Source: JBEEJL01 sp049698095 (GTDB lineage Bacteria; Pseudomonadota; Gammaproteobacteria; Burkholderiales; JBEEJL01). Taken from it: a stretch of 48,014 bases of DNA. The stretch is from assembly GCA_049698095.1 (NCBI GenBank), contig JBAVXA010000060.1:1-48014 (forward strand). Direction: 5' to 3'. Numbering within the stretch: position 1 is the stretch's first letter; each line of letters starts with the position of its first letter. Below the pieces are notes generated by a model. That model ran no database searches, was not told the DNA's origin, and saw only the letters and a list, made by a program, of their open reading frames with translations. The position numbers and the translations under genes were made by a program. Positions 7,881-16,395 of the stretch are shown piece by piece.

Positions 7881-8621
7881 ATGCACGCAAATTGGCCATA
7901 TCCGAAATTGTTTGCACATCGCGGCGGCGGCGATCTCGCGCCGGAAAATACGCTCGCGGGTATGCGCATGGCAGCGAAGCAGGGTTATCAGGCAGTCGAG
8001 TTCGATGTGAAACTTGCGGCATGCGGTACCTTGATCGTGCTGCATGATGAGACGCTGGATCGCACAACCAATGGTAAAGGCCTGGTCGTCGAAACAACTT
8101 ATGCAGATATTGCCAAGCTGGATGCCGGGGCGTGGCATTCGGGAAAATTCGCTGGAGAACGAGTTCCGGCATTTGATGAGTTGGCAGAGTTGTGTATCGA
8201 TTTGGGTTTGTTGTGCAATGTGGAAATCAAGCCCAACACCGGCCAGACGCGCAACACTGGCACGGCAGTCGCGCTTGCGTGCAAAAAGATCTGGGCCGGT
8301 AAAAAATACCTGCCGCTGCTGACTTCTTTTTCCTACGCGGCATTGCTTGCAGCAAGAGACGTTGCACCGGAATTCCCGCGTGGACTCCTGTTCGAGCAGT
8401 TGCCCGCAGACTGGAAGGCCCAGTCGGATGAATTGGAATGCTTATCGGTGAATTGTAATCATGCGCACGTAAGTGTTGATCAGATTCAGGCCATCCGCAG
8501 CGCGGGATACCGGATGATTTGCTACACGGTGAATGATGTCGCAAAGGCGCGTAAGTTATTCACCTGGGGAGTGGACGGTTTGTTCACCGACAACCTCACC
8601 CAAATGAAAAAGTTGGAATAA
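7881..8621 (+). CDS. ugpQ: Glycerophosphodiester phosphodiesterase
   Basis: Hydrolyses glycerophosphodiesters from phospholipid turnover to glycerol 3-phosphate and an alcohol. The 246-residue protein is a single GDPD TIM barrel: FAHRGGGDLAPENTLAGM gives the first catalytic histidine, EFDVKL and LIVLHDETLDRTTNG the metal site and second histidine, and CNVEIKPN the next acidic strand; the end, MICYTVNDVAKARKLFTWGVDGLFTDN, is standard. No signal peptide, so it is cytoplasmic like UgpQ rather than GlpQ. No Shine-Dalgarno sequence is present, because the 21-bp repeat sits just before the ATG. Confidence 0.94.
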   Translation: MHANWPYPKLFAHRGGGDLAPENTLAGMRMAAKQGYQAVEFDVKLAACGTLIVLHDETLDRTTNGKGLVVETTYADIAKLDAGAWHSGKFAGERVPAFDELAELCIDLGLLCNVEIKPNTGQTRNTGTAVALACKKIWAGKKYLPLLTSFSYAALLAARDVAPEFPRGLLFEQLPADWKAQSDELECLSVNCNHAHVSVDQIQAIRSAGYRMICYTVNDVAKARKLFTWGVDGLFTDNLTQMKKLE

Positions 8622-8669
8622 TATCGGTCCGGTAATTCCCGTTTGCGCTCGGCGACGGGGGCGCAAGCG

Positions 8670-10601
8670 TTACAGATTATCGATGACGATCGGTTCAATC
8701 GGGTCGGTCAATTCGAAGCCGAATACCCTGGAATAAAAATACAGCTCGGACTCCAGCGCACGCTGAATGTTTTTTGCCAGACGAAATCCATGTTGCTCGC
8801 CTTCGAACGCGACGTACGCGACTGGAATTCGGCGCGCGCGCAATACCGCAGCCATGCGCTCAGACTGATTGGGCAGTACCACCTTGTCTTCCAGACCCTG
8901 GAAAAATATCACCGGGCAGGATAGGCGATCTGCATGGTAAATTGGTGAACGTTCGCGGAATAACGCCTTGCTTCTCCCGCCAAGCAGCCGCGCTTCGTAA
9001 CGCGATTCGAATTTATGTGTTTCCTGAGCCAGCGCAGCGATGTCGCTGATGCCGTAATAGCTCGCGCCGGCTTTGAAAACCTTGTGAAATGTCAGCGCAC
9101 ATAAAGTGGTATAACCGCCGGCGCTGGAGCCGCGGATGATCAGTCGTTCGCCGTCAACCAGCTTGTTGCGGACCAGGTATTGCGCGCCCGCGATGCAGTC
9201 TTCCACATCGGCGGTGCCCCAGAGGCCATACAAGCTGCGGCGGTAATCGCGTCCATAACCGGTACTCCCCGCGTAATTGACATCCAGCACGGCGAAGCCG
9301 CGGCTGGTCCAGAATTGCACTGGCAATTTCAGCGCGGACGAAGACGCGGCCGTCGGCCCGCCGTGGCTGATGACGATCAACGGTGGCAGGATATTTTCCG
9401 GTGCGGCGCAGTCGGGATTACAAGGCGGGTAAAAGAATCCGTGTGCCACACGGCGTTTTTGGCTCGAGTAGGAAATGACCTGCGGCGACGACAGATACGC
9501 GTTTTTGAATGGCAGTTCCATGGATGGTTTGATGATGCGGACTGCATCGTTGTTTATATCAACCGACGCGATAGCGCTGGCCTGGGCAGGACCCGCCGCA
9601 TGGAACACTGTTTGAGTGGACGAGGCGCGAAGGTATTGGATATCGCTGAAGGAAGTGGCAATGATATCGAGTTTGCCGCTGTCGGTGTGAATTTTTCCCA
9701 GTTGCCACGTACCGTTCTGATTGAATGCGCAGACTATCAGCGCCGTCGAGACGAACGCATATTGCGACATGCAGAATTGCCAGTGGGGGTAAGCGAATTC
9801 GGCGTCCATTTTGCACACAGACTGAATGCCGTCGTCAAGGTAACGGTAGATATTCCACCAGCCGGTTTTGTCGGAGACAAAATATAGTACGCCGTCTGGC
9901 GACCATTCCGGCTGCACTATGGATTCGGAGTCGCCGTCCGCGATGGTGCGCACATTGCTCAGCGACCCGTCGGCGCCGACGTCCGCCAGATTTAATCCCG
10001 TCGCATCCCATGGCATGTCGGGATGGTTCCAGCTGATCCAGGCCAACTGCTTGCCGTCGGGAGACAGGCGCGGCGAAGAATAAAAATCAGCACCGCTGGC
10101 GATCGGCATCGCCGTACCGTCAAGAATATCTATCGCCACCAGTTCGTTCTGCGCTTCGCTGCCGGCCTGGCTATGATCTTCACGCACGCAAATCAGGCGA
10201 TTGCGGTGCGTATCGATTTGCATATCGGCGTAACGCCACGGGCCTTGCGCCGTCAATGCAACCGGGGACAGGGCTTCGTCCTGCCGATAAATGCGCTGGT
10301 CGGCAAAATTGGCGAAAAAAACCACGCCGCCCCTTACTGCGTAAGCACCGCCGCCGTATTCGTGTACCTTGGTGCGAATGTTGAAGGGGTCGGGAGTGAG
10401 CTCGGCGATTTTGCCGTCCGCCTGGCACTTCATCAGCACATTGCGCCCACCCTGATTGGGGCGGCTTTCCAGCCAGTAAATCGCATCGCCGTCGATCGCC
10501 GTCAGTCCCAGGGTCGTCGCGCCGCTGCTGATGAGCTGCGCCGAGATCGGCGATTTCCAGCTGGCATAGGGCGAAACGGAAGTCATGGTTGACGATTGCA
10601 T
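8670..10601 (-). CDS. S9 family peptidase (prolyl oligopeptidase type)
   Basis: Serine peptidase that cleaves short peptides, most like the dipeptidyl/acylaminoacyl peptidase branch. The N-terminal two thirds form the beta-propeller, with repeated strands such as PRLSPDGKQLAWISW and QPEWSPDGVLYFVSD. From about residue 370 the alpha/beta hydrolase domain contains the nucleophile in IRGSSAGGYTTL, the Asp in FQGLEDKVV and the His in FEGEQHGF. No signal peptide, so it is probably cytoplasmic. I place the start at ATG 10601 (643 residues); ATG 10586 is equally possible and neither has a clear ribosome site. A longer frame to 10667 would overlap the divergent stress gene and is unlikely. Confidence 0.92.
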   Translation of the reverse strand: MQSSTMTSVSPYASWKSPISAQLISSGATTLGLTAIDGDAIYWLESRPNQGGRNVLMKCQADGKIAELTPDPFNIRTKVHEYGGGAYAVRGGVVFFANFADQRIYRQDEALSPVALTAQGPWRYADMQIDTHRNRLICVREDHSQAGSEAQNELVAIDILDGTAMPIASGADFYSSPRLSPDGKQLAWISWNHPDMPWDATGLNLADVGADGSLSNVRTIADGDSESIVQPEWSPDGVLYFVSDKTGWWNIYRYLDDGIQSVCKMDAEFAYPHWQFCMSQYAFVSTALIVCAFNQNGTWQLGKIHTDSGKLDIIATSFSDIQYLRASSTQTVFHAAGPAQASAIASVDINNDAVRIIKPSMELPFKNAYLSSPQVISYSSQKRRVAHGFFYPPCNPDCAAPENILPPLIVISHGGPTAASSSALKLPVQFWTSRGFAVLDVNYAGSTGYGRDYRRSLYGLWGTADVEDCIAGAQYLVRNKLVDGERLIIRGSSAGGYTTLCALTFHKVFKAGASYYGISDIAALAQETHKFESRYEARLLGGRSKALFRERSPIYHADRLSCPVIFFQGLEDKVVLPNQSERMAAVLRARRIPVAYVAFEGEQHGFRLAKNIQRALESELYFYSRVFGFELTDPIEPIVIDNL

Positions 10602-10602
10602 A

Positions 10603-10642
10603 TTGGTTGTATGATTACTATAACGTAAATATACAAAACCAA
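10603..10642. promoter_or_regulatory. Divergent promoter region between the S9 peptidase and the stress gene
   Basis: TTGGTT at 10603-10608 with TAAATA at 10626-10631 (17 bp apart) could serve the plus-strand stress gene. AACCAA at 10637-10642 is the reverse complement of TTGGTT, making the 54-bp gap partly symmetrical. It may be a shared operator or a minus-strand -35 box. Confidence 0.3.
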
Positions 10643-10655
10643 GACGGAGACATTC

Positions 10656-11099
10656 ATGTTCAAGCACATATTATTACCCACCGATGGTTCCGAGCGCTCG
10701 GAACTTGCCATCGGAAAAGGCATTGAAATGGCGCGCCAGTTGGGCGCCCGCGTGACGGCATTGCACGTTTCGCCGATTTACCCGTTGATTGCATACGTGG
10801 ATTGGGGCCCGATTGATCCGTTGACCGAGGAACGTTTTCAGCTCGACGCCAAGCAACGCGCGGAAACCTATCTGAATAACGTCAGCAAAGCAGCGAAACA
10901 GGCGGGCGTTGCGTGTGCGACCGAGATGCATAGCAGCGACCACCCGTGGGAAGCGATTATTCAGGTGGCTAAAGAGAAGCAGTGCGACCTGATCTTCATG
11001 GCGTCGCATGGCCGGCGCGGCCTCGCCGGTTTACTGATGGGCTCGGAAACGAATAAGGTGCTCACGCACACCGATATTCCCGTTTTGGTCTGGCGTTGA
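10656..11099 (+). CDS. Universal stress protein, UspA family
   Basis: Small cytoplasmic ATP-binding protein of 147 residues. It starts MFKHILLPTDGSERSELAI, and the C-terminal MASHGRRGLAGLLMGSETNKVL contains the G-x2-G-x9-G-S/T nucleotide-binding motif, so it belongs to the ATP-binding branch. The family helps cells survive stress but its exact role here cannot be read from sequence. GGAG at 10646-10649 precedes the ATG. The gene ends in a strong terminator at 11134. It is transcribed away from the S9 peptidase and alone. Confidence 0.93.
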   Translation: MFKHILLPTDGSERSELAIGKGIEMARQLGARVTALHVSPIYPLIAYVDWGPIDPLTEERFQLDAKQRAETYLNNVSKAAKQAGVACATEMHSSDHPWEAIIQVAKEKQCDLIFMASHGRRGLAGLLMGSETNKVLTHTDIPVLVWR

Positions 11100-11107
11100 C
11101 GTGTATT

Positions 11108-11128
11108 TTAACTAATTGAATTTATTGA
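11108..11128 (+). repeat. 21-bp AT-rich element, diverged copy
   Basis: TTAACTAATTGAAT followed by TTATTGA matches the consensus at 18 of 21 positions. It starts 8 bp after the stress-protein stop and directly abuts the terminator stem's A-tract. Confidence 0.4.
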
Positions 11129-11133
11129 AAAAA

Positions 11134-11156
11134 GCCCGCAGTCTGCGGGCTTTTTT
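11134..11156 (+). terminator. Intrinsic terminator, probably bidirectional
   Basis: GCCCGCA (11134-11140) and TGCGGGC (11144-11150) form a seven-pair stem with a 3-base loop, followed by six T and preceded by an A-tract. It lies between the convergent stress gene and HNH gene and can end both transcripts. Confidence 0.92.
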
Positions 11157-11172
11157 AGTTGCGGCAGGGATA

Positions 11173-11745
11173 TCAACCGTGGAGGCGGCTATGCCTCGGC
11201 ACACTCGCCATCAAATAGACCATTTGATCCGCGAGAATATTGCGGTTCGATAAAATGAAATGCTCGTGCCGGTTCGGGATGTAGGGCAAATAGAGCAGCG
11301 GCATGCGTGCTTCTTCCGGCGTACGATTGCGTTTGTGGTGGTTGCAGCGCTTGCATGCCGTGACCAGATTCATCCACTTGTTCAACCCTCCCTTCGAAAG
11401 CGGAATGACGTGTTCACAATCGAGTTCGGAGCGTTTGAAGCGGCCGCCACAGTAGGCGCAGACATGACGGTCGCGTTCAAGCAGGGCGTCCTTGGTGATT
11501 TGCGGAATATGCGGCCCGTTGCGCATTTTGAATTCCGGTCCGCGCACGGCGATGATGCTGTTGGCGACGATGACCGAACGTTCCCCGGTCGAGCGGGCGA
11601 TACCTCCGTGGTAAGTGAACTCGGTTTCGCCGATGCTCCACGCCACCATGTCTTTGACGTAGTAATGAACCGCAGTTTCCATTTCAATCCACTTTCGTGG
11701 CGTACCGGCCACGTCAAGTGCCAGAATCTTTTGCGACACGAGCAC
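11173..11745 (-). CDS. HNH endonuclease family protein
   Basis: A 190-residue protein whose C-terminal half holds an HNH nuclease fold: CAYCGGRF, then the LDCEHVIPLSKGG histidine core, then NLVTACKRCNHHKRNRTPEEA. The two CxxC pairs bind structural zinc. The N-terminal 80 residues (VSQKILALDVAGTPRKWI) are conserved in chromosomal HNH proteins of many Proteobacteria that are not linked to restriction or mobile elements. Target and role are unknown. No methylase, integrase or toxin partner is adjacent. It converges on the stress gene across a shared terminator. Confidence 0.88.
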   Translation of the reverse strand: MLVSQKILALDVAGTPRKWIEMETAVHYYVKDMVAWSIGETEFTYHGGIARSTGERSVIVANSIIAVRGPEFKMRNGPHIPQITKDALLERDRHVCAYCGGRFKRSELDCEHVIPLSKGGLNKWMNLVTACKRCNHHKRNRTPEEARMPLLYLPYIPNRHEHFILSNRNILADQMVYLMASVPRHSRLHG

Positions 11746-11790
11746 TTCCCCCGTAGTTACGCTATAACGCTAGTTTAATCAGAACTTCAC

Positions 11791-11807
11791 ACTTTAATCA
11801 ATAGTTT
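11791..11807 (-). repeat. Possible degenerate copy of the AT-rich element
   Basis: The minus strand reads AAACTATTGATTAAAGT, the core with one T missing. It lies in the 141-bp divergent gap between the HNH gene and the M2 peptidase. I see no convincing promoter in that gap. Confidence 0.25.
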
Positions 11808-11886
11808 GACCGCACTATTGTGTGTCAGTTCGTAAAGTACGGAAAATCCGGTACGATAACAATATGGCCGTACAAAAAGGAAAATA

Positions 11887-13740
11887 ATGGATCGCAATTT
11901 TATAGCGGCGCGCCGGTACGCAATTTTGTTATTGCTGCCGCTCTGGATAAGTGCCTGTGCCACACCGGCCGGTCCGGCGGTCAGCAGGCCGATTTCCGGA
12001 GCTAGTGCCGAGGAAGCGGAGAAATTCGTCGCCGAGGCCGAGCGGCGCCGGGCCGATTACAACCTGCGCGCAAACCGAGTTGCGTGGATCAACGCCACTT
12101 ATATCACCGATGACACGGACACGCTGGCGGCAGAATCTGCCAGCGAAGGACTGGCTCTCACCGATGAATTAGCGCGCGGCTCGCGGCGCTTCGACGGGGT
12201 GGCGGTAAAGCCGGAGACGGCGCGCAAGCTGCTGTTGCTCAAACTTGCGTTCACCGATCCGGCCCCGTCAGACGCATCCGCCCGGGCTGAATTGTCCAAG
12301 CTGGTGGTGTCGATGCAAAGCGACTACGGCAAAGGAAAATATTGCCCGCATGACGATCAGACAAAATGCATGACGCTCGGGGATATGGAAAAAATCCTCG
12401 CTGACAGCCGCGATCCGGCCGAATTGAAAAAAGTCTGGCTCGGGTGGCACAAGGTGTCGCTGCCGATGCGCGATCGCTATGCGCGCTTTGTCGAGCTGTC
12501 AAATCAAGGCGCGCGCGAGATGGGTTTTGCGAACACGGGTGATCTGTGGCGGGCGCAATATGAAATGTCGCCGGCATCTTTTTCCGCTGAGACCGAACGG
12601 CTATGGCAACAGGTCAAGCCGCTGTACGATTCGCTTTATATCTATGTGCGCCACAAGCTGGCGGATAAATACGGGGAGGGTGTCGTCCCCCGTAACGGGC
12701 CCATTCCGGCACATTTGCTCGGCAACATGTGGAGCCAGCAGTGGGGCAATATTTTTCCCCTGGTCAAACCGGCTGGCGCCGCGGGCGGTTACGATCTCAC
12801 CGCCGTGTTGAAAAGCAAAAACACGACACCGCAGCAATTGGTGAAATTCGGCGAAGGGTTTTTCACTTCGCTCGGGTTCCCGGCGCTGCCGCACACCTTC
12901 TGGCAACGCTCGTTGCTGGTGAAGCCGCCGGACCGTGAAGTTGTCTGCCACGCCAGCGCATGGAATCTCGACGCGAGGGACGATTTGCGCATCAAGATGT
13001 GTATCGAGATCAACGCCGACGATTTTTACACGGTGCATCACGAGCTGGGCCATAACTATTATCAGCGTGCCTATAACAGGCAACCGGAACTGTTTCGCGG
13101 CGGCGCCAACGACGGTTTTCACGAGGCGATCGGCGATACGGTCGCGCTGTCGGTGACGCCGGATTATCTGCAAAAAATCGGCCTCATCGACAAGGCGCCG
13201 GACGCGGCCAACGACACGGGCTGGCTGCTGGAGCAGGCGCTGGACAAAATCGCGTTTCTACCCTTCGGTTACCTGATCGACCAATGGCGCTGGAAAGTTT
13301 TCGCCGGGGAGGTAACGCCGCAGGATTACGACAAGCTATGGTGGGAATTGCGCGAAAAATATCAGGGGATCGCGCGGCCCGAACCGATTCATCCCGGCGG
13401 CTTCGACGCCGGCGCCAAGTACCACATCGCCGCGAATACGCCCTACATGCGATATTTCATTGCCCATGTGATGCAATATCAGTTCCACCGAGCGTTGTGC
13501 AGGGAGGCCGGTTATCAGGGCCCGCTGCATCGGTGTTCGATTTACGGGAGCAAGGCCGCCGGCGACAAACTTATGGCAATGCTGGAAAAAGGCCAAAGCC
13601 AGCCGTGGCTGCAAACGATGAAAAGCCTGACCGGGGAAGAAAGCATGGATGCCTCGGCGATTCTCGACTATTACGCGCCATTGAAAAGATGGCTCGATCA
13701 ACAGAACAGTACATACGTTGAAAAACGCTTGATCAAATAA
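11887..13740 (+). CDS. M2 family peptidyl-dipeptidase lipoprotein (angiotensin-converting-enzyme homologue)
   Basis: Zinc peptidase of the ACE family, which removes C-terminal dipeptides from peptides. The 617-residue chain starts with a lipoprotein signal whose lipobox is ISAC (Cys 23), so it should be tethered in the cell envelope. The zinc site HHELGHNYYQRAYN near residue 383 gives two His and the catalytic Glu, and FHEAIGDTVALS about 25 residues later gives the third ligand. C-terminal PYMRYFIAHVMQYQFHRALC is also typical of the family. One catalytic domain is present, as in other bacterial ACE-like enzymes. It stands alone before the paa genes; a link to them is not evident. Confidence 0.93.
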   Translation: MDRNFIAARRYAILLLLPLWISACATPAGPAVSRPISGASAEEAEKFVAEAERRRADYNLRANRVAWINATYITDDTDTLAAESASEGLALTDELARGSRRFDGVAVKPETARKLLLLKLAFTDPAPSDASARAELSKLVVSMQSDYGKGKYCPHDDQTKCMTLGDMEKILADSRDPAELKKVWLGWHKVSLPMRDRYARFVELSNQGAREMGFANTGDLWRAQYEMSPASFSAETERLWQQVKPLYDSLYIYVRHKLADKYGEGVVPRNGPIPAHLLGNMWSQQWGNIFPLVKPAGAAGGYDLTAVLKSKNTTPQQLVKFGEGFFTSLGFPALPHTFWQRSLLVKPPDREVVCHASAWNLDARDDLRIKMCIEINADDFYTVHHELGHNYYQRAYNRQPELFRGGANDGFHEAIGDTVALSVTPDYLQKIGLIDKAPDAANDTGWLLEQALDKIAFLPFGYLIDQWRWKVFAGEVTPQDYDKLWWELREKYQGIARPEPIHPGGFDAGAKYHIAANTPYMRYFIAHVMQYQFHRALCREAGYQGPLHRCSIYGSKAAGDKLMAMLEKGQSQPWLQTMKSLTGEESMDASAILDYYAPLKRWLDQQNSTYVEKRLIK

Positions 13741-13760
13741 TAACTGTATGATTGTAAATA
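13740..13760 (+). repeat. Possible degenerate copy of the AT-rich element
   Basis: ATAACTGTATGATT followed by GTAAATA matches the consensus at about 16 of 21 positions and begins on the last base of the M2 peptidase stop codon. Could be chance in AT-rich DNA. Confidence 0.25.
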
Positions 13761-13778
13761 ACAAATTTTTATTAAAAG

Positions 13779-13818
13779 TGATACAAAATTTGTCGTTGAA
13801 TTTGTTTTTTTGTATCAC
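13779..13818. promoter_or_regulatory. Inverted-repeat operator candidate upstream of paaA
   Basis: GTGATACAAAA (13779-13789) and TTTTGTATCAC (13808-13818) are exact 11-base inverted arms 18 bp apart. The second arm fills the spacer between the -35 and -10 boxes of the paaA promoter, and the first arm lies just upstream. A repressor bound to both arms would block RNA polymerase. No regulator gene is next to the operon. Confidence 0.6.
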
Positions 13819-13824
13819 TATACT
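13796..13824 (+). promoter_or_regulatory. Sigma-70 promoter of the paa operon
   Basis: TTGAAT (13796-13801) and TATACT (13819-13824) with a 17-bp spacer, about 32 bp before the paaA start. This is one of the best promoter matches in the window. Confidence 0.65.
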
Positions 13825-13855
13825 GATGAGGTAAATCCTTCTTCCAAGGTCGCCC

Positions 13856-14842
13856 ATGTATACACAACTAATTGACACTGGTACAAAATCGCACCGTTCG
13901 CTCGACGACATGAGCGCCGAGGAGCGGGCGTTTCAGCAGAAAATCGATGCGGGCATTCGCGTTGAAGCCAAAGACTGGATGCCCGATTCCTATCGCAAAA
14001 CGTTGACGCGGCAAATGTCGCAGCATGCGCATTCCGAAATTGTCGGCATGCTGCCTGAGGGGAACTGGATTTCGCGCGCGCCAACGCTGAAACGTAAAAC
14101 TATTCTGTTATCCAAAGTCCAGGATGAGGGCGGCCACGGTCTGTATCTTTACAGCGCTGCCGAAACCCTCGGCACGTCGCGCGACCAGATGATCGAGGAT
14201 CTGCACAGCGGCAAGGCAAAGTATTCGAGTATATTCAACTACCCGACGCTGACTTGGGCAGATGTCGGCGCGATCGGCTGGCTGGTGGATGGGGCAGCAA
14301 TAATTAACCAGATTCCCATCTGTCGCTGTTCGTTCGGACCTTACGCCAGGGCCATGGTGCGCATCTGCAAAGAGGAGGCGTTTCATCTGCGTCAGGGATT
14401 TGACATTATGCGCACGCTTGCGCAAGGCCCGCCGGAGCAGAAAGCCATGGCGCAGGATGCCCTCAATCGCTGGTGGTGGCCTTCTGTGATGATGTTCGGC
14501 CCGCCCGACGACAATTCGCCCAATAGTGCGCAATCAATGGCGTGGAAAATCAAGCTGCATAGCAACGACGAATTGCGGCAGAAATTCATCGACCAAACGG
14601 TTCCGCAAGGCGAGTACCTCGGCCTGATGTTCCCCGACCCGGATCTGAAATGGACTGAGGCAAGCGGCCATTACGCTATCGGGAAAATCGACTGGGATGA
14701 ATTCTGGAACGTGGTAAAAGGCAATGGCCCGTGCAACAGGGAGCGACTGGATGCGCGCCGGCAGGCATACGAAAAAGGCGCGTGGGTACGCGATGCGGCG
14801 ATGGCCTACGCCGACAAAAAGGCCAGGAAGAAGGCGGCATGA
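13856..14842 (+). CDS. paaA: 1,2-phenylacetyl-CoA epoxidase, catalytic subunit PaaA
   Basis: Diiron oxygenase subunit that, with PaaB, PaaC and PaaE, epoxidises the ring of phenylacetyl-CoA using O2. The 328-residue four-helix-bundle protein contains the iron ligands in PEGNW, SKVQDEGGHGLYLY (ExxH) and RICKEEAFHLRQGF (second ExxH), the pattern of an active PaaA. WPSVMMFGPPD and the C-terminal lysine-rich tail are also family features. AAGG precedes the ATG. The stop overlaps the OsmC gene by ATGA. A strong promoter with an inverted-repeat operator lies just upstream. Confidence 0.96.
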   Translation: MYTQLIDTGTKSHRSLDDMSAEERAFQQKIDAGIRVEAKDWMPDSYRKTLTRQMSQHAHSEIVGMLPEGNWISRAPTLKRKTILLSKVQDEGGHGLYLYSAAETLGTSRDQMIEDLHSGKAKYSSIFNYPTLTWADVGAIGWLVDGAAIINQIPICRCSFGPYARAMVRICKEEAFHLRQGFDIMRTLAQGPPEQKAMAQDALNRWWWPSVMMFGPPDDNSPNSAQSMAWKIKLHSNDELRQKFIDQTVPQGEYLGLMFPDPDLKWTEASGHYAIGKIDWDEFWNVVKGNGPCNRERLDARRQAYEKGAWVRDAAMAYADKKARKKAA

Positions 14843-15312
14843 CTGTCATGCACGAATACAACGCGACGGTAACCTGGTCGCGTAACGGCGCAAAATTTAG
14901 CGATAACCAATACAGCCGCAGGCACGAGTGGCGTTTCGACGGCGGTGCAGTGGTCAACGCATCCAGCGCGCCTTCTTCCGTGCCGCTGCCGTTTTCGGAC
15001 GCGTCGGCAGTTGATCCGGAAGAAGCCCTGGTCGCCTCGCTTTCATCCTGCCACATGCTGTTTTTTCTTGCTTTTGCCGGCAAAAAAGGTTGGCTGATCG
15101 ATACATACTCGGATAAGGCAGTGGGCATCATGGAAAAGAACCCTGACGGGAAGCTGGCGATTACGCGCATTACCCTACGCCCGGAAATTCGATTTGCCGG
15201 CGCGGTTCCGGCGGCGCAGGACATCGAAGCGGTGCACCATCTGTCGCACGAAAAATGCTACATCGCTAATTCCATCAAGGCGGAAGTTGAAATCCAGTCG
15301 GCCGTCGTTTAA
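14839..15312 (+). CDS. OsmC/Ohr-family protein inside the paa operon
   Basis: A 157-residue OsmC-fold protein. The SLSSCHMLFFLAFAGKKGW helix carries the first reactive cysteine and SHEKCYIANSI the second, the pair that reduces organic hydroperoxides in this family. The start chosen is ATG 14839, which overlaps the paaA stop by four bases; the frame is open to 14731 but that extension lies within paaA. paaB follows 29 bp later with its own ribosome site. In other organisms paaA and paaB are usually adjacent, so this insertion is notable. A protective role against peroxides from epoxidase uncoupling is my inference. Confidence 0.88.
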   Translation: MTVMHEYNATVTWSRNGAKFSDNQYSRRHEWRFDGGAVVNASSAPSSVPLPFSDASAVDPEEALVASLSSCHMLFFLAFAGKKGWLIDTYSDKAVGIMEKNPDGKLAITRITLRPEIRFAGAVPAAQDIEAVHHLSHEKCYIANSIKAEVEIQSAVV

Positions 15313-15341
15313 CGAATTGATATTTCTGAAGGATTGCAGCC

Positions 15342-15626
15342 GTGAATAAAGAATGGCCTCTCTGGGAAATTTTTATCCGCAGCCAGCATGGCCTGGCGCA
15401 TAAACATGTCGGCAGCCTGCACGCGCCGGACGCGGAAATGGCGATCAATAATGCCCGCGATGTTTACACGCGGCGAAATGAAGGCGTGAGCATCTGGGTA
15501 GTGAAATCATCCGACGTTGCCGCCAGTAGCGCAGATGAAAAGGCTGCGCTTTTCGATCCCGCCAATAGTAAAGTCTATCGCCACCCGACTTTTTACGCCG
15601 TGCCGGACGAAGTAAAAAACATGTGA
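15342..15626 (+). CDS. paaB: 1,2-phenylacetyl-CoA epoxidase subunit PaaB
   Basis: Small structural subunit of the epoxidase that helps assemble the PaaA-PaaC core. At 94 residues it matches the usual size. Its start, EWPLWEIFIRSQHGLAHKHVGSLHAPDAEMA, is almost diagnostic, and the end DPANSKVYRHPTFYAVPDEV is conserved too. The start codon is GTG at 15342, preceded by GAAGGA at 15328-15333. It lies 29 bp after the OsmC gene and 12 bp before paaC, so it is part of the same transcript. Confidence 0.95.
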   Translation: MNKEWPLWEIFIRSQHGLAHKHVGSLHAPDAEMAINNARDVYTRRNEGVSIWVVKSSDVAASSADEKAALFDPANSKVYRHPTFYAVPDEVKNM

Positions 15627-15638
15627 GCAGCGCCAGCC

Positions 15639-16394
15639 ATGAACCGCCACCAATTGTTCGAATATCTGCTGCGCCTCGGCGACAGCGATCTGATTCTTGC
15701 GCAGCGCGTGTCGGCGTGGTGCGGCCACGCGCCGGTACTGGAGGAAGACATCGCGCTAGCTAACATTGCGCTGGATTTGCTGGGGCAGGCGCGCATGTGG
15801 CTCACTCTCGCTGGGGAGGTGGAGGGTAAAGGGCGCGACGAAGACCGGCTCGCCTATTTGCGCAATGCGAACGAATTTCGCAATGTGCTGCTGGTAGAGC
15901 AGCCAAACGGCGATTTCGCCGAGACCATGGCGCGCCAGTTTTATTTTGATCAATGGCACCACCTACTTCTCGGTGCGCTGCAAAAATCCGCCGACGCACG
16001 CGTCGCGGCAATCGCCGAAAAATCGCTGAAGGAAGTTTCCTATCATGTTCGACGCAGCAACGAGTGGCTGGTGATGCTGGGCGATGGCACGGACGAAAGC
16101 CACGCGAGAATGCAGCAGGCAATCGACAAGCTCTGGGTTTACACCGGCGAATTGTTCAGCATGGATGAGATTGATCACGCAATGGCGGCCGAGCAGGTCG
16201 GCTGCGATTTGTCCTCTTTGCACGACGCATGGCAACAGAATGTTTTTGCGAAATTGGACGAGGCTACGCTGAGAATACCGTCGGCGGAATGGATGCAGCG
16301 CGGTGGCAAGCAGGGAATCCATACTGAGGATTTTGGTTTTTTGCTTGCGGAAATGCAGGTTTTACAACGCAGCTACCCCGGCGCGACGTGGTGA
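15639..16394 (+). CDS. paaC: 1,2-phenylacetyl-CoA epoxidase subunit PaaC
   Basis: Non-catalytic ferritin-like partner of PaaA. The 251-residue chain has the family stretches LLRLGDSDLILAQRVSAWCGHAPVLEEDIAL and ARQFYFDQWHHLLLGAL, then KEVSYHVRRSNEWLVMLGDGTDESHARMQ. It keeps the helical fold but is known in the family to lack a functional diiron centre. The ATG lies 12 bp after paaB. The stop is separated from the paaD start by one base. Confidence 0.95.
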   Translation: MNRHQLFEYLLRLGDSDLILAQRVSAWCGHAPVLEEDIALANIALDLLGQARMWLTLAGEVEGKGRDEDRLAYLRNANEFRNVLLVEQPNGDFAETMARQFYFDQWHHLLLGALQKSADARVAAIAEKSLKEVSYHVRRSNEWLVMLGDGTDESHARMQQAIDKLWVYTGELFSMDEIDHAMAAEQVGCDLSSLHDAWQQNVFAKLDEATLRIPSAEWMQRGGKQGIHTEDFGFLLAEMQVLQRSYPGATW

Positions 16395-16395
16395 C

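Noticed and set aside
14731..14838. N-terminal extension of the OsmC protein
   Set aside because: It lies entirely within paaA in another frame; the ATGA overlap start is better.
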